NCBI GenBank assembly: GCA_002887195.1
Contig: PJAB01001855.1
Coordinates: forward strand, 1 to 11,827
Direction of reading: 5' to 3'
DNA from: Chrysochromulina parva
Taxonomy: Eukaryota > Haptophyta > Prymnesiales > Chrysochromulinaceae
DNA length: 11,827 nucleotides
The position numbers were made by a program, and so were the translations under genes. Under the pieces are notes generated by a model. That model was not told the origin of the DNA and searched no databases. It saw only the letters and a program-made list of their open reading frames with translations. Shown piece after piece: positions 1-5,774 of the stretch; the stretch's first letter is position 1; the number at the start of each line of letters is the position of its first letter.

Positions 1-126
1 CAGGTGCACTCGGCGACCAGCATTTGACATACAGTGAAACTCCGAATGCAATCATACAGCAATCAGGTGCACTCGGCGACCAGCATTTGACATACAGTGA
101 AACTCCGAATGCAATCATACGGCAAT
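1..126. repeat. Two tandem copies of a 63-bp unit at the left edge
   Basis: Bases 1-63 and 64-126 are almost identical; the one difference I see is near the end of the unit (ATACAGC against ATACGGC). They lie in what should be intron 5 or the next exon of the minus-strand gene. I could not place an acceptor or a convincing thioredoxin-reductase exon here. Between 127 and 208 the same intron holds about six CAGAACGCCAT units. Confidence 0.8.
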
Positions 127-208
127 CAGACGACGCCCCGAACGCCATCAGAACGCCATCAGAACGCCATCAGAACGCCATCAGAACGCCATCAGAACGC
201 CATCACAC

Positions 209-1862
209 CTGCTTCTTCATCAGTCGCACAATGTCGCCACCCGACGCCTCAAAAATGCCCGGGTAGTTCTCCACATTCACACCCTTGGACATCAACTGGC
301 CGCCCATCGAAGGCGCCACAACCACCGGCTTGAGGCCCGCACGCGCCGCGTAGATGGCCGCTGTCATGCCCGCAGGCCCCGCTCCCACGACCGCAAGCTT
401 GACTGGAACGGCACCTCCCTCGGCAGCGCACCTGATGAGGGAGCTCATGAGGGACGTCATCAGGGAGGTCATCAGGGAGGTCATCACAGGGACGTCATCA
501 GGGAGCTCATCAGGGAGGCACTCAGAGAGGCCCTCAGAGAGGACTTCAGATTCAACCTAAGATTCCATCTCAGATTCCATCTGCGCACGCCGCGCACCGC
601 TCGATGATCTTCTCACGCCGCCGCTCGTTCTTCTTGACCATCAGTTCCATCTCCTTCTCCTCCGTAGCCGACTCACGCCGGTAAATCTCCGCCTTGAGAT
701 CCTCGAGATCCATCTTCTTGATGTCAATCTCCTTTGCCTTACTAGACGCGCCTCCCTCGTCCTCGACCTGAAGGACCACGCAAGAAGGCAGCCAGATGCA
801 ATCAGATGCAATCAGATGCAATCAGATGCAATCAGATGCAATCAGAGGTCATCAAACTCCATCCAAGCCCCTCCACAATCCCATCCAAGCCCCTCCAAAC
901 TCCGTTCAAAGCAACGAGCGCACCTCCTTGGGCTTGGCCGGAGTCTTCTTCGCGAAGACAGGCGCAATCAGTCGCAATCAGTCGCAATCAGTCGCAATCA
1001 ATTCACCTTCTTGGGCTTGGCCGGAGTCTTCTTCGTGAACTCGGGCGCCGCGCCATACTTCTTCTTCAGGATCTGGACGAGCTTGTACGCCGGGTACTTT
1101 TCGTAGATCTCGTCAATGCCGTCGAGCTTCGACGGGTCGTACTTTTGGTAAAAGGCCTCAAGGGCGCCGAGGCTCACCTCAATGTCCATCGCCTCCGCCT
1201 TGCGCGCAATCATCGCGACGGCCTGGCGCATGCCTGATGAGGGAGGCAATCGGAGGCACGCAGAGGCTCAGAGGCAATCAAGAGGCAATCAAGAGGCAAT
1301 CAAGAGGCTCAAGAGGCTCAAGAGGCCGTCCTCATCCGCTCCGGAGAAAACGAGCTCGCAACCATGGACGCAATCACGCAATCAGCGCAATCAGCGCAAT
1401 CACGCAATCAGCGCAATCAGCGCAATCAGCGCATGCCGTTCTCATCGGCTCCCGAGAACTCATGCTCCTTCTTGCCCTGCACGTAAAAGTGGAAGGTGGG
1501 CATCGAACGAATCTGAATACCCACGTACGCAGTCTGCACGTTCACCTTGATAAACTTGACCTTGCCGTCATACTCCTTCGAGAGCTGTCCACCGAGGTCG
1601 GCACGGCACGCAGCACGGGGATGAGCGTGAATGTGAATACCCACTCGGCGGCTTCTCTCCACGGCTCGCGGCGCGTCTTGCAGCGCACCTCCTTGTACTT
1701 GGGTGCGATCATGATGCACGGGCCGCAGGTGGTCGAGTAAAAGTCCACCGCCACCGCCGCGTTGTTCGCGAGGATCTTTTGGAACTGCGCCTGATTTGTG
1801 ACTTCCTCTACCTCGGCCGCTCCGAGCGCGGCGAACACAAAGAGAAGCGAGACGCGCAGCAT
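209..1862 (-). CDS. Thioredoxin - coiled coil - thioredoxin reductase fusion (3' partial)
   Basis: Minus-strand exons are 1862-1689, 1584-1437, 1233-1007, 767-598 and 431-209; the gene continues past the left edge. These 314 codons join in frame (intron phases 0, 1, 0, 2, 0). Residues 1-19 form a hydrophobic signal peptide (MLRVSLLFVFAALGAAE). Residues 20 to about 125 are a thioredoxin domain with the active site CGPC and the cis-proline motif SMPTFHFY. Residues 130-180 are a small helical segment (FYQKYDPSK...KKKYGAAPE), then a Lys/Pro linker. Residues 190-232 are a charged probable coiled coil. From about 240 an FAD-binding reductase begins with VVGAGPAGMTAAIYAARAG and GGQLM...ENYPGI, as in low-molecular-weight NADPH-thioredoxin reductases. 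The expected role is an NADPH-driven disulfide reductase carrying its own thioredoxin, with the order reversed relative to plant NTRC. The second redox CxxC and the NADPH domain lie outside. The start is the ATG directly before the signal peptide. That this is one gene rests on exact phase agreement. Confidence 0.8.
432..597 (-). other. Intron 4 of the thioredoxin fusion gene
   Basis: The donor is GAGCG|GTGCGCGGC and the acceptor CTCATCAG|GTGCGCTGCC, phase 2. The first bases of the intron echo the first bases of the next exon. The interior is a run of CTGATGACCTCC-type units. It joins the coiled-coil linker to the flavoprotein domain as KIIER-CAAEGG. Confidence 0.75.
768..1006 (-). other. Intron 3 of the thioredoxin fusion gene, with an exon-end copy
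   Basis: The donor is AAGAAG|GTGAAT and the acceptor TCCTTCAG|GTCGAGG, phase 0. A second copy of the exon end (encoding KKTPAKPK) lies inside at about 924-962, followed by its own donor-like GTGCGC. CTGATTGC and TGATGCAATC-type repeats fill the rest. The inner copy could be a short alternative exon. Confidence 0.65.
1234..1436 (-). other. Intron 2 (GC-AG) of the thioredoxin fusion gene, with a decayed exon copy
   Basis: The donor reads AACG|GCATGCGC, a GC donor, and the acceptor CTCATCAG|GCATGCGCC. The same GCATGCGC octamer sits at both junctions. The interior holds oriented CTGATTGC and TTGATTGCC repeats. At about 1325-1365 lies a diverged copy of the end of the upstream exon, the segment encoding EFSGADENG. 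Splicing gives SGADENGMRQAVAMIA in frame. Confidence 0.7.
1585..1688 (-). other. Intron 1 of the thioredoxin fusion gene
   Basis: The donor is AAGGAG|GTGCGC and the acceptor GGACAG|CTCTCG. It interrupts the thioredoxin fold just after the active-site helix, in phase 0. Joining gives IAPKYKELSKEYDGKVKF, a typical thioredoxin sequence, which supports both splice sites. Confidence 0.75.
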
Positions 1863-2241
1863 GCGAGCTCCGTGCGCCGCCAGCTGCGAAGGAGATGGGC
1901 ACGTGTCAAGCAGTTGGACGAGCCAGGAGCCGAACAAGGGAGGCAAGGCGAGGCGAGCACCTCGACCGCGTCGACTTTCGGTTCTTTAGGGATCGGTCTC
2001 CGGTAATAAGAGATGACGTGGCGGTCGCCCGCACGAAAAGTGTGACAGGCCGGTAAATATTTCAAATATGGAGGTTACGGGTCTGATTTCTGGCGATTTT
2101 CGACAAGTCGTTTTGGAGACGAAACGCTCTCCACAGCCTGCATTCCGTGCCTGCATCGATCCCTGCATCCACAGCGACGCTGGACTTCGCCCCCGGCGCG
2201 CGCGCGCGCACCCAGCACCGCAAGGCGTGCCGATCGTCGCC
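1863..2241. promoter_or_regulatory. Divergent intergenic region between genes 1 and 2
   Basis: The two neighbouring genes are transcribed away from each other, so this gap must hold both promoters and 5' leaders. I see a TGACGTGG motif (2014-2021) and a short AT-rich stretch around 2050-2070 (GGTAAATATTTCAAATATGG) in otherwise GC-rich DNA. An open frame runs upstream of the gene 2 start from an ATG at 2068, but its third codon positions are AT-rich, unlike the exons, so I treat it as leader. No TATA box is clear. Confidence 0.4.
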
Positions 2242-5200
2242 ATGCCGAGTCGGTTCTTCAGTGAATCGAGAGCTGCGAGCGGCGGAGGCGACGTCTGCTG
2301 GGACGAGTATAAGTCCACGGACCTGGTGCTTCGCAGGCCGGACATCGCGAGCGAATCCGAGCGGTGCCCGGATCGATACGGCGACCTAGCCTCGGCCAAG
2401 GCGGCGTGCCTCGGCTCCGCGCGCGCCTGGTGCGGCGGCGTCACCCGAGACAATGGGATCCGATGCGAGACGCCCCGAGCTGGCCAAAAGCTCCACTTCG
2501 AGCTGCGCACGGCCGAGAGCGAAGGCGAGACCGCCTCGACCTCGATCTCTTGGGTGCACCGTCCGCGACCCAAGGACGGCAGCAGCTGCGCGCCGGCGGG
2601 CGAGCGGCGCGGCACCAAGCGCGGCCTGCACGTGCGCCGCACGCCGTCCGCCGCCGCGGCGCGGGGTTTCGTCACAGGGAGCACGCATCTCATCCCACCG
2701 ACGAGGGGTTTCGTCACAGGGAGCATGCATCTCATCCCACCGCCAGATGCGCGTTCGAGCGACGACGACCGTTTGAACGCGCTGCTGCGCGCGAACCTGG
2801 AGATCGCGCGGGAGCGCATGGCGCGCGGCCCGCCCGCGTTTGAGCGCTTCCCCCATCTCGCCTTCCGCAACCGGGACTGGGGCGAATCGACCCGTCACGG
2901 TCGCGGCGACATGTACCCTCTGTACACGCAGGTATACACGCCGGGGCACCCACCTGATGAGGGAGGCCATTAGCATGCGCTCAGAGATGCGACATGTACC
3001 CTCTGCACACGCAGGACACGATGCGCAACCTCGCCGATCACCTCTTCGACTCCTCGACCGGCTATGCGATCGGTGAGCTCTCGCCCTGACTGCATGCTGA
3101 TTGCGACTTGATTGCGATCGGAGTGCTGCCTCATTTTGGCAGGTCCAGCCGTGCATGCAAGTGCTCATTAAGGCGCCTGTGCCCCTCCCCTCCCTCCTTT
3201 CCCCACAGGTCCGCGGCAGGCGCCTATGGTCCAGCCGTGCCAGCTGATCTACTCGACCCTGAGGCCGACCAAGGACTTCGTCAGGCAAGCGCATCCGCAC
3301 ATCACACCCTAAACCCTAACTTCGGCAGGCAAGCGCACCCGCACATCACGGCCCCGTACCTGCTGATCACACCCTAAACCCTAACTTCGGCAGGCAAGTG
3401 CACCAGCACATCACGGCCCCGTACCTGCTGATCACCGACACGGCGGACGAGGGCATCACGCATTATCATGCTGTAGACTCGCTGCTTAGCTCGAGGACCC
3501 TTCGCCACTGGTGGGCGGTCGATAACGAGGTGAGTGCATGCTGATTGCCTCTGATGGCTGATTGCGTCCCTCATTAGCTCGAGGACCCTTCGCCACTGGT
3601 GGGCGGTCGATAACGAGGTGAGTGCATGCTGATGGCCTCTGATGGCTGATTGCGTCCCTCATTAGCTCGAGGACCCTTCGCCACTGGTGGGCGGTCGATA
3701 ACGAGGTGAGTGCATGCTGATTGCCTCTGTGAGTGCATGCTGACTGCCTCTGTGAGTGCCGCTGGTGGCCTCTGATGGCCTCTGATGGCCTCTGATGGCC
3801 TCTGCTTTATGTACCACTGGGATGCGACTGACGATCCTTCCTAATTTGGCAGGTGCTCGACTCTCCCAAAGTGAGCTCGGTGCCGCTCGGCGTGATGGAC
3901 TCGCTCGAGATCGGGGTGCGTGATTGCCGCTGATGACCGCTGATTACCTCTGATTGCAACTGATTGCCGCTCGGCGTGATGGACTCGCTCGAGATCGGGG
4001 TGCGTGATTGCCGCTGATGACCGCTGATTGCAACTGATTGCAACTGATTGCAACTGATTGCAACTGAGTGCCGCTCCCTTTCGTCACCCGAACCAATGAT
4101 GATGACCAGGCTGAGCCTCTAATTGCCTCTAATTGCCTCTAATTGCCTCTAATTGCAACTGATGACCAGGCTGAGCCCTTTCCCTTGCCTGTTTTGGTAG
4201 GTGCGCGGGCAGCCGCAGTCGGTCTCCTTCCACGCCAACGTCGCCGAGTACCTATCGACCATCCTCGCCGCCCAGAGCCAGCCCAAGACCCGATGGCTCA
4301 TGATGCAAATGACCATCACGCACCCAGAGCGCAAGCGGGTGCGTGATGACCACTGATGACCTCTGATGACCTATTATGACCTCTGATGACCTCTGATGAC
4401 CTCTGATGACCATCACGCACCCAGAGCGCAGGCGGGTGCGCGATACGCTCTGGCCACAAAAAGGGCCGTGCATGCAAGTGCTCACCACGGCGCGCGCCCC
4501 CCTGCTTCCACAGGTGCGCGACACCTTCGGGCCCGAGTGGGGGGATGGCGAGGTGCGGATCACGCCCGAGAATCTATGGGCCAGCCGTGCATGCAAGCGC
4601 TCAGCACGGCGCCCCGCCTCTCCTTTCCCCACAGGTGCGGATCACGCCCGAGAATCCCGCCAAGATTCGCGTGCCTGAGTACCTGCGGACTTTGGGGCAG
4701 CACCGCTTCGTGCTCTCGCCACGTGGCAACGGCTTGGACGCGCACCGGACGTGGGAAGCTCTCATGGTGGGCACTGGATTGCCGCTGGATTGCCTCTGGA
4801 TTGCCTCTGGATTGCCTCTTGATTGCCTCTTGATTGCCTCTTGATTGCCTCTTGATTGCCTCACGTGGGAAGCTCTCGTGGTGGGCACGATCCCGATCTG
4901 CCTGATGATGATGCTTGATGGCCCCTGATGACGGCCACTGATTGCTGTCCTCATCAGGTGGGCACGATCCCGATCTGCCGCTCGTCGGCTCTCAACCCGC
5001 TCTACGAGCAGCTGCCGGTCCTCATTGTGCGCGGCTGGACGGGCGTAACGCCTACCCCGCGCCCGTCCTGCATGCAAGTGCTCACGACGGCGCCCGCACC
5101 CCCTCTCCCCACAGGTGCGCGACTGGACGGACGTGACGCCGCGCCTTCTTCGAAGTTTCCTCGTCAACTACACGATCCGCAAGCCCTTCTACCGGTACGA

Positions 5201-5471
5201 GAAGCTCTTTGCGGACTATTGGGTCGGGCAGGTGCGATGCCTCGCGAGCGCTGCCTCGGATGGCCTCGGATGGCCTCTGATGACCTCTGATTGCCTTCCT
5301 CATCAGGTGGCGGTGCATCGCGAGCGCTGCCTCGCCGACGAGCGCGCCCGGCACGCGCCGAACTACACGTACGACTACAACTTGCCCGCCGGCTGGCACG
5401 CGCTCAATCGCGAGGGGCAGCCTGAGCGAATCCGCCCGTGGGCGTCCGACGCGGCCGCGAGTGTCGGCTAG
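2242..5471 (+). CDS. Exostosin-like glycosyltransferase with Cys-rich N-terminal module
   Basis: Exons are 2242-2931, 3015-3072, 3209-3284, 3394-3529, 3853-3915, 4201-4338, 4514-4552, 4635-4766, 4958-5026, 5115-5231 and 5307-5471, giving 560 aa with every phase consistent. The C-terminal half has the exostosin-type (GT47-like) hallmarks: HWWAVDNEV...PKVSSVPLGV, then FVLSPRGNGLDAHRTWEALM at about 425, IPICRSSALNPLYEQLPVL and DWTDVTP. The family transfers sugars from nucleotide sugars in the Golgi; donor and acceptor cannot be told from sequence. Residues 17-95 form a Cys-rich module (CGGVTRDNG, HFELR) like the PAN/WSC-type modules of protist secreted proteins. Residues 142-169 are a duplicated 14-mer. 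No clear signal peptide or membrane anchor is seen, so the 5' end may be incomplete. The start at 2242 fits codon usage; 2068 is the alternative. Confidence 0.75.
2667..2750 (+). repeat. In-frame 42-bp tandem duplication in exon 1 of the glycosyltransferase
   Basis: Two units of 42 bp start at 2667 and 2709 and encode RGFVTGSTHLIPPT and RGFVTGSMHLIPPP. They lie in the low-complexity stretch between the Cys-rich module and the transferase. Each unit contains GTCACAGGG, which resembles an acceptor, so this could be an early tandem duplication of the kind that creates introns elsewhere here. Confidence 0.8.
2932..3014 (+). other. Intron 1 of the glycosyltransferase
   Basis: The donor is ACGCAG|GTATAC and the acceptor CACGCAG|GACACG, phase 0. 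The last 26 bases of the intron repeat the last 26 bases of the upstream exon with one mismatch (TGTACACGCAG against TGCACACGCAG). Here the exon end, not the next exon start, is copied. Confidence 0.7.
3073..3208 (+). other. Intron 2 of the glycosyltransferase, compound
   Basis: The donor is GATCG|GTGAGC. There are two possible acceptors: TTTTGGCAG at 3142 and the cassette end CCCCACAG at 3208. Only the second keeps the frame (AIGPRQAPMVQPCQLIYSTL); using the first reaches TAA within the cassette. This suggests that a cassette was added next to an older intron. Confidence 0.65.
3152..3208 (+). mobile_element. Introner-like cassette 1
   Basis: It starts TGCATGCAAGTGCTCA, has a variant TTAAGGCGCC block in place of CCACGGCGCC, then a long pyrimidine tract and CCCCACAG|GT. 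It is preceded by GTCCAGCCG, which recurs downstream in exon 3. It forms the 3' end of intron 2. Confidence 0.6.
3285..3393 (+). other. Intron 3 (GC-AG) of the glycosyltransferase, with repeat units and telomere-like motif
   Basis: The donor is GTCAG|GCAAGC, the classic strong context for a GC donor. Acceptors TTCGGCAG occur at 3328 and 3393. The exon start GCAAGYGCAC appears three times (3285, 3329, 3394). Both intron units contain CACCCTAAACCCTAAC, which matches the plant-type telomere repeat CCCTAAA. Splicing from 3284 to 3394 keeps frame (FVRQVHQHITAPYLLITD). Confidence 0.7.
3490..3750 (+). repeat. Three tandem copies of an 88-bp exon-intron unit
   Basis: A 40-nt exon segment (CTCGAGGACC...GATAACGAG) followed by the donor GTGAGTGCATGCTGAT occurs at 3490-3529, 3578-3617 and 3666-3705. 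Each later copy is preceded by CATTAG, a usable acceptor. Only the first copy is part of the in-frame exon 4. Including either later copy adds 40 nt and shifts the frame, so they are probably silent cryptic exons within intron 4 (3530-3852). Confidence 0.8.
3882..4033 (+). repeat. 84-bp tandem duplication spanning the exon 5 donor
   Basis: The segment from GCCGCTCGGCGTG through ATCGGGGTGCGTGATTGC and into the repeats occurs at 3882 and again at 3966. The second copy lies within intron 5 (3916-4200, acceptor TTTTGGTAG|GTGCGCG), so the donor GGG|GTGCGTG is present twice. CTGATTGCAA and TAATTGCCTC runs fill the rest of the intron. Confidence 0.75.
4339..4513 (+). other. Intron 6 of the glycosyltransferase, with exon-end copy and cassette
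   Basis: The donor is AAGCGG|GTGCGTG. After CTGATGACCT units there is a copy of the exon 6 end (ACCATCACGCACCCAGAGCG, about 4408-4438). Its own donor-like GTGCGCGATACGCTCTGG echoes exon 7 (GTGCGCGACACC). A cassette then supplies the acceptor. Splicing from either donor keeps frame, so the inner copy could act as an extra exon only if an acceptor lay before it; none is obvious. Confidence 0.65.
4469..4513 (+). mobile_element. Introner-like cassette 2
   Basis: TGCATGCAAGTGCTCACC is followed by ACGGCGCGC, a C-rich tract and TTCCACAG|GT. It forms the 3' half of intron 6 of the glycosyltransferase gene. Confidence 0.7.
4588..4634 (+). mobile_element. Introner-like cassette 3
   Basis: A slightly diverged core, TGCATGCAAGCGCTCAGC, is followed by ACGGCGCC, a pyrimidine tract and CCCCACAG|GT. 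It ends intron 7 (4553-4634). The intron's first 21 bases (GTGCGGATCACGCCCGAGAA and one more) are identical to the first 21 bases of exon 8. Confidence 0.7.
4767..4957 (+). other. Intron 8 of the glycosyltransferase, repeat type with exon copy
   Basis: The donor is CTCATG|GTGGGC and the acceptor CTCATCAG|GTGGGCACG, phase 0. It contains GATTGCCTCTTGATTGCC-type runs. At 4861-4902 there is a copy that spans the exon 8 end and the exon 9 start already joined (ACGTGGGAAGCTCTCGTG then GTGGGCACGATCCCGATC), then CTGATGATG units. Confidence 0.75.
5069..5114 (+). mobile_element. Introner-like cassette 4
   Basis: TGCATGCAAGTGCTCACG then ACGGCGCC, CGCACCCCCTCTCCCCACAG. It ends intron 9 (5027-5114). The intron start GTGCGCGGCTGGACGGGCGT echoes exon 10 (GTGCGCGACTGGACGGACGT). 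It is nearly identical to cassette 5 in the neighbouring gene, including the CCCGYCC before the core. Confidence 0.75.
5232..5306 (+). other. Intron 10 of the glycosyltransferase
   Basis: The donor is GGGCAG|GTGCGATG and the acceptor CTCATCAG|GTGGCG, phase 0. The intron start GTGCGATGCCTCGCGAGCGC and onward echoes exon 11 (GTGCATCGCGAGCGCTGCC). A few GGATGGCCTC and CTGATGACCTC units follow. Confidence 0.75.
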
Positions 5472-5774
5472 CTCTAGCTGACCAAACTCCAGACCGGCCG
5501 CTTCTGCCAACACACAGATCACAGTCACAGCTGTATTGTACCAGTCTACACAGTAGTGTCGGCTTGCAGTGACCAGATTCCCGGACCGGCCGCGCCGCTT
5601 CAGCCTGCTCACTGTCGCAAAATACTACAGCGCTCACGTTTTTTGATGGATTTCCTAATTGAGTGTTTCCTGATTTCGTCTGTCCTGATGCAAATCCGAG
5701 CAAGCGCTTCGGCGCGCACTCGACGCACTCGCGTAACCCGACCTCGCACGGCCGGCCGCCCGCCCACCCCTCCC
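5472..5774. other. Intergenic region between genes 2 and 3
   Basis: It should hold the 3' end of the glycosyltransferase transcript and the promoter of gene 3. An imperfect direct repeat of about 45 bp (GTGTCGGCT...GACCGGCCGC) lies at 5461-5505 and 5556-5602. The first copy overlaps the last codons and stop of the glycosyltransferase gene. A short T-rich stretch (GTTTTTTGATGG) lies near 5639. I see no clear TATA box or polyadenylation signal. Confidence 0.4.

Noticed and set aside
2386..3300. Long minus-strand open frame (304 codons) opposite the glycosyltransferase gene, and a similar one at 1986-2870
   Set aside because: Arginine/alanine-rich translation with no family features. It overlaps in antisense a frame with clear protein similarity, and is typical of GC-rich DNA.
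3308..3380. The CCCTAAA tracts as a chromosome end
   Set aside because: Only two short tracts, inside an intron with coding exons on both sides.
5556..5774. An upstream extension of the SOD-Hint frame
   Set aside because: It begins with GTG, is rich in Arg and Ser, and would bury the signal peptide that starts at ATG 5775.
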